A stretch of DNA of 13,654 nt. Source: Deltaproteobacteria bacterium UBA6601. GTDB lineage: Bacteria; Myxococcota_A; UBA796; UBA9615. The DNA lies in contig DJIF01000066.1 in NCBI GenBank assembly GCA_002433485.1, positions 1 to 13,654 of the forward strand. Reading direction: 5' to 3'. The translations under genes were made by a program, and so were the position numbers. Of this stretch, positions 1 to 5,332 are shown one piece after another (the stretch's first letter is position 1; every line of letters begins with the position of its first letter). The notes beneath the pieces are model-generated. The model saw only the letters and a list, made by a program, of their open reading frames with translations. It was not told where the DNA came from and did no database searches.

Positions 1-148
1 ATCGCCGGCGGAGTCGTCGTCATCATCGCCGGCGGAGTCGTCGTCATCGCCGGCGGCAGAGTCGTCGTCATTGCCGGCGGAGTCGTCGTCGTCGTCATCA
101 CCGGCGGAGTCGTCGTCATCACCGGCGGAGTCGTCGTCGTCGTCATCG
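1..148 (-). repeat. Tandem coding repeat for Asp-rich linker
   Basis: Roughly six near-identical units of 21-27 bp, each a run of GAC/GAT codons followed by TCC GCC GGC, encode DDDD(D)SAG blocks in the lipoprotein that starts at 384. Unit lengths are multiples of three, so slippage would change linker length without shifting the frame. The repeat continues past the left edge. Confidence 0.8.
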
Positions 149-384
149 CCCGATTCACACTCGGGCAAGACCGTGCAGTCGTTGTCATCGCAATCGACCC
201 AACTGTCACAGTCATTGTCGATTCCGTCGCTGCAGATCTCAGGAGCGCCAAGGTGAATGCTGGGGTCTTCAGGGGCGCAGTCCACCGAGTCGACGCTGCC
301 ATCACCATCAAAGTCATCGGTACTTGAGCCCCCGCAGCTCGCGACAAGCAAGACCAACAGGAGCAACAGCAGACTTCGCTTCAT
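1..384 (-). CDS. Asp-rich surface lipoprotein, N-terminal part (runs off window)
   Basis: The frame is open for 128 codons from the ATG at 384 to base 1, so only the N-terminus is present. It begins MKRSLLLLLLVLLVASC: a short basic start, a Leu-rich core and a VASC lipobox with Cys17, so it is predicted to be lipidated and anchored in a membrane. Residues 24-70 hold one MopE-type, Ca-binding-like unit (DFDGDGSVDSVDC, then PEICSDGIDNDCDSWVDC). After that the protein becomes a low-complexity linker of DDDDSAG blocks. The start is supported by GGAGGGG ending about 5 nt upstream of the ATG; this Shine-Dalgarno sequence lies inside a dispersed repeat core (395-419 and flank). The same design recurs in the lipoproteins at 5333-8206, 8448-10922 and 13478-13654. 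The missing C-terminal domain would decide its function. Confidence 0.85.
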   Translation of the reverse strand, partial: MKRSLLLLLLVLLVASCGGSSTDDFDGDGSVDSVDCAPEDPSIHLGAPEICSDGIDNDCDSWVDCDDNDCTVLPECESGDDDDDDSAGDDDDSAGDDDDDDSAGNDDDSAAGDDDDSAGDDDDDSAGD

Positions 385-394
385 GACTTCCCCT

Positions 395-419
395 CCAGGT
401 GCGAAGGCAAGGTTATCAA
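395..419 (-). repeat. Dispersed repeat core, copy 1 (with candidate -10 and SD)
   Basis: Copy 1 of a 25-bp intergenic core found four times in the window (also 1517-1541, 4043-4067, 8390-8414), all in the same orientation. This copy matches copy 2 at 21 of 25 positions. Read on the minus strand it contains GATAACCTTGCC, then CACCTGGAGGGG, then the lipoprotein ATG at 384. GATAAC resembles a -10 box and lies 26-31 nt from the start codon; the GGAGGGG is the Shine-Dalgarno sequence. The promoter role is inference. Confidence 0.6.
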
Positions 420-439
420 GGTGGCCTTCACAAATCCTG

Positions 440-453
440 GGGTGAATTCACCC
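440..453. promoter_or_regulatory. 14-bp perfect palindrome, possible operator
   Basis: GGGTGAATTCACCC is a perfect 14-bp palindrome, 56-69 bp upstream of the lipoprotein start at 384 and just upstream of the -10-like box in repeat copy 1. Position and symmetry suit a dimeric regulator, but no second copy was seen, so this is tentative. Confidence 0.3.
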
Positions 454-490
454 AACTCGACCCGCTTACCCACTGCGCCATACCCTCTGT

Positions 491-595
491 AATCCCAGCG
501 GGGGTCAGCAAGGCGGCGGTGAGGCAGAGGCTGGATTGGTGGTGGACGTCAGGGACAGGTGCCGTTGTTGCTTTCAGTCTGCTGGGTCGCCTGGT
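491..595 (+). repeat. Dispersed GC-rich intergenic module, copy 4
   Basis: The stretch starting GGGGTCAGCAAGGCGGCGG and running to CTGCTGGGTC aligns almost colinearly with 5112-5208 (GGGATCGCAAGGCGGCGG ... GCGCTGGGTC), at about three quarters identity by eye. It lies in the 248-bp gap between the crotonase stop (633) and the lipoprotein start (384). The 5' part of the module (CTACAGG..CTGTGCCTGATGC) is poorly preserved here. No convincing gene overlaps it. Confidence 0.6.
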
Positions 596-632
596 CGCTG
601 CCAGTGCTCTGCGAGATTCTATGGAAGGAGTC

Positions 633-1433
633 TTACTCGGGGTCGACGAAGACGGGCTCGCGATTCATCAGATTCGCCTGTACCGCTTCCATATTGTTGC
701 TCCCTCCAAGGAGGTCTACCTGGAGCCTGGTCTCAAGTAGAAAGGCCTCTGCTATGGAGAGCTCTCCGGCCCGGTCGAAAAGGTGCTTGGCGGCACGGAT
801 AGCGTCCGGGCTACGAAGAACGATGGCCTCGGCTGCACGTTGCGCGTCCCCCAGCGGGTCGGCAGTGACGCAGGTTGCGAGTCCAAGGCTGAGTGCTTCT
901 TTGCCGTCGACAATCCGTGCGGTGAATGTCAATTCTTTCGCAACGTCCAGAGGCATGAGATCGAGCAGGGTCTTGGATAGAGACATGTCTGGGACCAATC
1001 CCCATTTCGCTTCCATGACACTCAGCTGTGCTTCCGGATGGACGTAGCGCAGATCGGCGCCGAGGGCGATTTGAAGCCCTCCTCCAAAACAGGACCCGTG
1101 GACAGCTGCAATCACCGGCACCGGAATCTCTCGCCAGATCCACGCGACCCGTTGAGCGACATTGGCGGGGGTACCTGCCGGACGCTCGAGAAGGCGGCGT
1201 TGACCTGCATCGCCCATGGAGAAAAAAGCTTTCACATCAAGTCCTGCGCAGAATGCGGGCCCTTCGCCTGATAAGACGACCGCGCGGATCGATGGGTTGG
1301 CGAGGATCTTCTCCCCTGTTGCGAGGATCCCTTCGAACATCGCGAGGTCGAGACCGTTTCTCTTTGCGGGCCGATTCAGCCGCACGTGGGCGATGTGATT
1401 TTCAATCGAGAGCAGAACACGTTGGTCAGTCAT
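633..1433 (-). CDS. Crotonase/enoyl-CoA hydratase family protein
   Basis: A 266-residue acyl-CoA-processing enzyme of the crotonase fold, starting MTDQRVLLSI. Family features: RLNRPAKRNGLD (18-29), the first oxyanion-hole segment FCAGLDVK (61-68), and the second at GSCFGGGLQIALGADLRY (113-130). Relative to classical enoyl-CoA hydratase, the first catalytic Glu (rat Glu144, in GGGCEL) is Gln121 here (GGGLQI), whereas the second (rat Glu164) appears retained as Glu141 in SVMEAKWGLVPD. It may therefore be a related isomerase, thioesterase or lyase-like member rather than a true hydratase; this alignment was made by eye. Length fits the family. The open frame extends up to 1667, but that part overlaps the ABC gene end and a dispersed repeat, so 1433 is preferred; no strong Shine-Dalgarno sequence is visible. 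It follows the ABC transporter on the same strand after 160 bp. Confidence 0.93.
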   Translation of the reverse strand: MTDQRVLLSIENHIAHVRLNRPAKRNGLDLAMFEGILATGEKILANPSIRAVVLSGEGPAFCAGLDVKAFFSMGDAGQRRLLERPAGTPANVAQRVAWIWREIPVPVIAAVHGSCFGGGLQIALGADLRYVHPEAQLSVMEAKWGLVPDMSLSKTLLDLMPLDVAKELTFTARIVDGKEALSLGLATCVTADPLGDAQRAAEAIVLRSPDAIRAAKHLFDRAGELSIAEAFLLETRLQVDLLGGSNNMEAVQANLMNREPVFVDPE

Positions 1434-1516
1434 GCGGGACGCTATACCACGACCCTGCACAGCTTTTTCTGGCGACCGCTGGGTGCCCGAGGAGCGAACT
1501 TCTCGGACGCCCCCTT

Positions 1517-1541
1517 CCAAGTGCCAAGGAAAGGTTAGCAA
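1517..1541 (-). repeat. Dispersed repeat core, copy 2
   Basis: Second copy of the 25-bp core, containing AAGGTTAGCAA (plus strand), in the gap between the ABC transporter and the crotonase. It is 84 bp upstream of the crotonase start at 1433, farther than copies 1 and 3 are from their genes. On the minus strand it reads TTGCTAACCTTTCC. It is followed on the plus strand by module copy 1 (1553-1606). Confidence 0.6.
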
Positions 1542-1552
1542 ATGGCGCGGTT

Positions 1553-1606
1553 GTGGCTCTAGGTCTGTGCCTGATGCTTGCCTGGCTTTGGGGTCAGCAG
1601 GGCGGG
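1553..1606 (+). repeat. Dispersed GC-rich intergenic module, copy 1
   Basis: GGCTCTAGGTCTGTGCCTGATGC followed by GCCTGGCTTTGGGGTCAGCAGGGCGGG matches 5082-5133 at about 40 of 52 positions, in two halves (CTGTGCCTGATGC is exact). The module extends into the 3' end of the ABC transporter gene, so that gene's TGA stop and last few codons (RPPC) lie inside repeat sequence. Confidence 0.6.
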
Positions 1607-3408
1607 CGGACCTCGTTGGTGAGGAACTGACGCTCCACGAGCTGGCGGTACAGGCCATCACGGGCAACCAGTTCGCGATGGTTGCCTTGCTCGACCACCC
1701 GGCCCGCCTCCAGCACGAGCACGCGGTCGGCGTCCTTGACGGTGCTAAGGCGGTGCGCGATGACCAGCGTACTGCGCCCCAGCATCAGGCGCTGCAGAGC
1801 CTCTTGCACCAGATGCTCGCTCTCGGCATCCAGAGCCGAGGTGGCCTCGTCCAGCACCAGGATGCGCGGGTCCTTAAGCAGCGCTCGGGCGATGGCGACC
1901 CGCTGCTTCTGTCCGCCGGAGAGACGGACGCCGCGCTCGCCGACCAGCGTGTCGTAGGCCTCGGGGAACGCGCTGACGAACTCGTGGGCGTTGGCCGCCT
2001 TCGCCGCAGCGAGCACCTCAGCGTTGCTCGCGTCGGGGCGCGCGTAGCGGATGTTGTCCCGCACGGTCGCCGCGAACAGCGTCGGTTCCTGGGACACCAC
2101 GCCCACCTGCTGACGCAGCCAGTCGGGCTGCAGCTCCCGGTAGGGCGTGCCGTCAAGGTAAATCGCGCCCGCGTCTGGGTCGTAAAAGCGCGACAGCAGG
2201 GCAGCGACCGTCGACTTGCCAGCGCCCGATGGGCCCACCAGGGCCACGGTCTCGCCGGGGGCGAGCACCAGCTCAAAATCCGCCAGCACGTCGATGTCCG
2301 GGCGCGAGGGATAGGCAAAGCGCACCGCCTCGAACACCACTTGCCCGGCGAGATTTTCGAGCTGCTCGCCACCCGAACTCACCCCGGCCTCACGGTCCAT
2401 CAACTGGAACACCCGGTCTGAAGCGCCGATGGCCTTCATGAAATCCTCCCAGACCGAGGCCAGGGCGCCCAGCGAGAAGGCGACAAAGAACGTGTACAGC
2501 ACGAACTGGGTCAGCTCACCGATGCTCATGGTGCCGTCGACCAGCAACGTGCCGCCGAACCACAGGACCACGGCAACGGCACCACCGAACCCGAAGCTCA
2601 TACCGCCACCGAACAGAGCGCCAATGCGCGCCCGCTTGCGAGCCAACTCGAAGACGGTCTCGACCCGCTGTCGGTAGCGGGCCGTCTCAGCCCCTTCTCG
2701 CGCGAAGGCGCGCACCGTGCGGATGCCGGCGATCGTCTCCTCGGCCACCTCGGTGCCTGCAGCCAGGGCGTCCTGCACCTCGCGGCTGAGCCTGCGCAGG
2801 ATCCGGCCATAAAAAATCGCCCCGAGCACGACCACAGGAACAATGGCCAACATAACCAGCGTCAGCTGCCAGGAAGTCCAGGCGAGGATGCTGATGGCCC
2901 CGACGCAGGTGACGAGATAGCGCAGCACCATCGAGATGTTGACGGTCGCGGCGTTCTGCAGGACGGTGGTATCGGAAGCCAGGCGGTTGGTCAGCTCACC
3001 GGTGCGCCGCTCGTCGAAGAAACCCACCTCCTGCTGGACGATCGCGCTGTACAGATTGGCTCGTAACCTGGCCACCACCCGCTCGCCAGCCACGGTAAAC
3101 AGGTAGCTGCGCAGGGCGGTGAAGATCCCATTCAAGCCGAACAGGACGAGCAGGACGAGGGCGCTGTGGTTAACGACCTGTTGCGCGTCCGGTCCGGCCA
3201 CACCGTCGACGATCTGCCGAATGAACAGCGGGTAGCTGAGATTGAGCCCGGCAGCGATGAACAGCGCGAGGGTCGCCAGCACCAGGATCTTCGCCTCGGG
3301 ACGAGCCAGAGCCACGAGCCTGCGTAGCGAAGCAGAGTCCCGAATCCCAGGCGAGTCTCCGCCACCTGCGCTGGATGACTCAGTGGCGGAATTTGCATGG
3401 GAAGCCAT
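1594..3408 (-). CDS. ABC exporter half-transporter (ABCB/MsbA-like, fused TMD-NBD)
   Basis: A 604-residue ATP-driven exporter subunit of the inner membrane, expected to work as a homodimer or heterodimer. The membrane domain spans about residues 35-325, with hydrophobic segments near 41-58, 83-103, 158-178, 183-200, 265-290 and 298-318, and the type I exporter loop signature QEVGFFDERRTGEL (126-139). The nucleotide-binding domain follows from about 355: Walker A GPSGAGKST (392-400), Q-loop Gln440, signature LSGGQ (496-500), Walker B ILVLDE (516-521) and H-loop His552 (IAHRLST), all intact. The N-terminal 30 residues are Ser/Gly-rich and poorly conserved in character. The substrate (lipid, drug or peptide) cannot be told from sequence. 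The start at 3408 has no clear Shine-Dalgarno sequence and a 44-bp dispersed repeat begins 3 bp upstream. The last codons lie in a dispersed repeat. Confidence 0.96.
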   Translation of the reverse strand: MASHANSATESSSAGGGDSPGIRDSASLRRLVALARPEAKILVLATLALFIAAGLNLSYPLFIRQIVDGVAGPDAQQVVNHSALVLLVLFGLNGIFTALRSYLFTVAGERVVARLRANLYSAIVQQEVGFFDERRTGELTNRLASDTTVLQNAATVNISMVLRYLVTCVGAISILAWTSWQLTLVMLAIVPVVVLGAIFYGRILRRLSREVQDALAAGTEVAEETIAGIRTVRAFAREGAETARYRQRVETVFELARKRARIGALFGGGMSFGFGGAVAVVLWFGGTLLVDGTMSIGELTQFVLYTFFVAFSLGALASVWEDFMKAIGASDRVFQLMDREAGVSSGGEQLENLAGQVVFEAVRFAYPSRPDIDVLADFELVLAPGETVALVGPSGAGKSTVAALLSRFYDPDAGAIYLDGTPYRELQPDWLRQQVGVVSQEPTLFAATVRDNIRYARPDASNAEVLAAAKAANAHEFVSAFPEAYDTLVGERGVRLSGGQKQRVAIARALLKDPRILVLDEATSALDAESEHLVQEALQRLMLGRSTLVIAHRLSTVKDADRVLVLEAGRVVEQGNHRELVARDGLYRQLVERQFLTNEVRPPC

Positions 3409-3410
3409 GG

Positions 3411-3454
3411 GGTCTACCTATAGGTCCGATGAGAGGCCTTATGTTAACTCTGCT
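3411..3454 (+). repeat. 44-bp dispersed module, copy 1
   Basis: This stretch, with GGCCTTATGTTAACTCTG at its right end, matches 11107-11150 at 33 of 44 ungapped positions and 5033-5076 at 31 of 44. It sits immediately upstream of the ABC transporter start codon (3408, minus strand), so it would form or flank that gene's 5' untranslated region or promoter. Confidence 0.65.
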
Positions 3455-3629
3455 CAGCTAGTGGAGAGGTCCACCGTCCCAGTACTGTTCCGAGCCATGC
3501 CAGCGCCAGAGGCGGGCTCCTCTCGATTCGAGGATTGCGGAGACACCGGCGGATCGTAAACGCGCAGAGGGGACGGAGGGAGGTGTAGGTTGTGGGGGAG
3601 CTGGCGACTCCAGGGCTACTAAACTTGAA

Positions 3630-4031
3630 TTAAGGGCGACTTGTGACTCGAACAGCTAAATCCTGAAACCGCTTCTCTGTCCATCCCTCACCCATAAAGA
3701 GTCCAACAAGAACCAAGAGTCCCGCAAGAGCGTGGAACAGGAGGATTACGAAGAAGATGTAAACGACGGTCAAGTTCACGCACCCGCCAATAAATCGGCC
3801 AGCCATCGCGCTCAGGCCTTCGTAGTAGCTCAGTGCCGGGGAGGAACAGCGCTGGTAGATCAGCACGTTGATTACCGTGTTGATAATGACCGGAAGAATG
3901 ACGGTGGAAGTCTCGGGCAGAGGAGCGCCGGTCCATGTCGGACCCATCAGCGGGAATAACGGCCAGAGCAGGATGCCCCCGAAAAAGATCACGACATAAA
4001 GCCCGCCGTTCGTGTTGATTCGGAGCATCAT
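3630..4031 (-). CDS. Small multi-pass membrane protein of unknown function
   Basis: A protein of 133 residues, starting MMLRINTNGG. Hydrophobic stretches at about 11-30 (LYVVIFFGGILLWPLFPLMG), 44-60 and 81-113 (long enough for two helices) predict three or four membrane segments, with a charged C-terminus (EKRFQDLAVRV). I do not recognise the family. The start is set by GGAGGG seven nt upstream of the tandem ATGs at 4031/4028. The frame stays open to an ATG at 4067, but that start would place the Shine-Dalgarno sequence inside the coding region and translate the repeat core. It is divergent from the gene at 4194 and lies 221 bp upstream of the ABC transporter on the same strand; co-transcription with the transporter is possible but not shown. 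Confidence 0.7.
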   Translation of the reverse strand: MMLRINTNGGLYVVIFFGGILLWPLFPLMGPTWTGAPLPETSTVILPVIINTVINVLIYQRCSSPALSYYEGLSAMAGRFIGGCVNLTVVYIFFVILLFHALAGLLVLVGLFMGEGWTEKRFQDLAVRVTSRP

Positions 4032-4042
4032 GCACAAACCCT

Positions 4043-4067
4043 CCAGGCGCACCGGGAAGGTTAGCAA
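4043..4067 (-). repeat. Dispersed repeat core, copy 3 (with candidate -10 and SD)
   Basis: Third copy of the core, matching copy 4 (8390-8414) at 23 of 25 positions. On the minus strand it reads TTGCTAACCTTCCC, then CGCCTGGAGGG, then the ATG at 4031. The TAACCT lies 27-32 nt from the start codon, almost the same as in copy 1, and the GGAGGG is the Shine-Dalgarno sequence. That constant layout suggests a shared promoter/5'UTR element (inference). Confidence 0.6.
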
Positions 4068-4077
4068 AGGTGGCGGT

Positions 4078-4150
4078 GCGGGCTACAGGCTTGAGCCGAC
4101 TGCGTGCCTGACTTTGGGGGAAGCTGGGCGGCTGTGACGCGGCGGCTGAG
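4078..4150 (+). repeat. Dispersed GC-rich intergenic module, copy 2
   Basis: GCGGGCTACAGGCTTGAGCC, then GTGCCTGACTTTGGGGG, then GCTGTGACGCGGCGGCTGAG parallels 5080-5148, with small differences. It directly follows core copy 3 on the plus strand, in the same order as at 1517-1606, and fills most of the divergent promoter region between the genes at 4031 (minus) and 4194 (plus). Confidence 0.6.
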
Positions 4151-4193
4151 TCGAGTGGTAGCCTAGCCAGATAAACAGGAGAGGGAGCTGAAT

Positions 4194-5033
4194 ATGAAGA
4201 TGTCATGTGCATGGATTGGAACCGCAGCCATTGTCGTTGCGCTACTAATGCCTTCCACAGTACTCGGCGAGACTATAACGATTCCTTTTGGCACCACCGT
4301 CTTCTGTGAACTTGACCAGAAGGTGACTTCCAAAAAGAGGAAGTGGTCTGAAGGCGATCTCGTGAAAGCACACGTCTGGAAGGACGTGCGCGTCGGTACT
4401 CACATCGTAATAAAGGCCGGCACTCCAGTGATAATGAAAATATCGAAGCTTCAGAAGGCACGAATCGCTGGCCAGAAAGGGAGCCTAGAACTGACCGCGC
4501 TCAGTGTTCTAGGAGCCGACGGTGTCGACATCCCTCTCCAGGGTGGCTACGACAAGTCCGGAAAAGGAAGGGTTGGCCTGAGTGTCAGCCTTGGAGTCCT
4601 CGTATTCGCACCACTGGTTTTCATTAAAGGGGGGGAAGCGGTTCTGAAGCGGGGAACGATCTTTGATGCGATGGTTCGCAACCCAACCAAGATTGAGGTT
4701 GATACCGCTACAAAGCGCCCCGTGTTGCGCATGCCCTCGGCCCTCAACGTGGCCGTTATCTACGATGAGATCGACATGGACGCTCAAACAGTCCTATTAC
4801 CAATGAGTATCAGCACCGATCAGCCCTTCGAGCGAGTGGAAATCGTAGCAATCAACGACAAACCCCTAGAGACGCCTCTCCAGTTGGACATGGTGAGCGC
4901 TCCCGTGGACGGTAGCGTGAAGGTCACGACCCCCTTGAAGGCGCTCGCAAAGATGATGAGTCAAGGAATGAACCGCCTATCGGTCAAGGCAGGTGAGGAG
5001 ACCGAAGAGGTACTCCTTGAAATCGAGTTTTAG
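4194..5033 (+). CDS. Exported protein of unknown function
   Basis: A protein of 279 residues that I cannot assign to a family. It starts MKMSCAWIGTAAIVVALLMP with a likely cleavage site after VLG (residue 25), so it is predicted to be exported. The early mature part looks like a beta-rich fold with G-D-x-V and I-K-A-G-T-P-V segments (54-81), typical of secreted proteins whose names are still 'hypothetical'. A hydrophobic stretch at about 128-145 (GLSVSLGVLVFAPLVFI) could be a membrane segment or buried strand. The region around 150-165 (LKRGTIFDAMV) resembles the 'kG..f.a.v' ending of the first domain; the C-terminal 100 residues look like a separate beta domain. The start is supported by GGGAG six nt upstream of the ATG at 4194; the ATG at 4200 is an alternative. 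It faces the 5333-8206 gene convergently. Confidence 0.8.
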   Translation: MKMSCAWIGTAAIVVALLMPSTVLGETITIPFGTTVFCELDQKVTSKKRKWSEGDLVKAHVWKDVRVGTHIVIKAGTPVIMKISKLQKARIAGQKGSLELTALSVLGADGVDIPLQGGYDKSGKGRVGLSVSLGVLVFAPLVFIKGGEAVLKRGTIFDAMVRNPTKIEVDTATKRPVLRMPSALNVAVIYDEIDMDAQTVLLPMSISTDQPFERVEIVAINDKPLETPLQLDMVSAPVDGSVKVTTPLKALAKMMSQGMNRLSVKAGEETEEVLLEIEF

Positions 5034-5076
5034 CGCTGCGAATAGGCCCGATAAGAGGCAATCTATTCACTCTGCT
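5033..5076 (+). repeat. 44-bp dispersed module, copy 2
   Basis: Begins at the last base of the 4194-5033 stop codon and matches 3411-3454 at 31 of 44 positions, including CCGAT.AGAGGC and ACTCTGCT. Here it is directly followed by GC-rich module copy 3, whereas the copies at 3411 and 11107 are not, so the modules combine in a mosaic way. Confidence 0.55.
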
Positions 5077-5077
5077 G

Positions 5078-5210
5078 TGGGGGCTACAGGACTGTGCCTG
5101 ATGCAGGCCTGACTTTTGGGATCGCAAGGCGGCGGTGACGCAGGGGCTGGGCCATGATGAGGGTCAGGGGCAGGTAGCGTTGTCTTTGTCTGTTGGCGCG
5201 CTGGGTCTAT
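5078..5210 (+). repeat. Dispersed GC-rich intergenic module, copy 3 (longest)
   Basis: The fullest copy: GGGGGCTACAGGACTGTGCC, a GCCTG-ATG-CAGGC inverted repeat, GGCGGCGGTGACGCAGGGGC, then a tail that matches 520-592. Its left half matches 1553-1606 and its right half matches 491-595, linking those two copies. It lies between the convergent ends of the genes at 5033 and 5333. No gene is apparent in it. Confidence 0.65.
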
Positions 5211-5219
5211 TAACCCAGC
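5200..5219 (+). terminator. Candidate terminator hairpin
   Basis: GCTGGGT and ACCCAGC form a perfect 7-bp stem around the loop CTATTA, followed by the moderately T-rich TTCAGTTTACGTTGTGTTTG. It is 167 bp downstream of the plus-strand gene ending at 5033. The T tract is interrupted, so termination is uncertain. Confidence 0.35.
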
Positions 5220-5332
5220 TTCAGTTTACGTTGTGTTTGTACCGTACTCGCTGCCGGCTGCCGGCTGCTACGAAGGTCCCAAGGAGTCAGACCTTCACCG
5301 AAAAGTACCTTCACCATCAAAATGGGGTTCGG

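Noticed and set aside
1..148. CRISPR-like array in the short tandem repeats
   Set aside because: Units are 21-27 bp contiguous coding repeats for Asp-rich linker with no spacers.
399..740. Plus-strand frame in the 385-632 gap whose middle resembles the translation of 5135-5383
   Set aside because: The resemblance comes from the shared dispersed DNA module; frames are not conserved around it, there is no Shine-Dalgarno sequence, and both frames run into genes on the other strand.
1434..1667. N-terminal extension of the crotonase to an ATG at 1667
   Set aside because: It would overlap the ABC gene end and translate the dispersed repeats; family members begin near MTDQRVLLSI.
1432..2421. A 329-codon plus-strand frame opposite the ABC transporter
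   Set aside because: The minus strand encodes an ABC exporter with every canonical motif intact; the plus frame is a shadow.
4032..4067. Start of the small membrane protein at 4067
   Set aside because: The good Shine-Dalgarno GGAGGG lies just before 4031, and the extra residues are translated repeat core.
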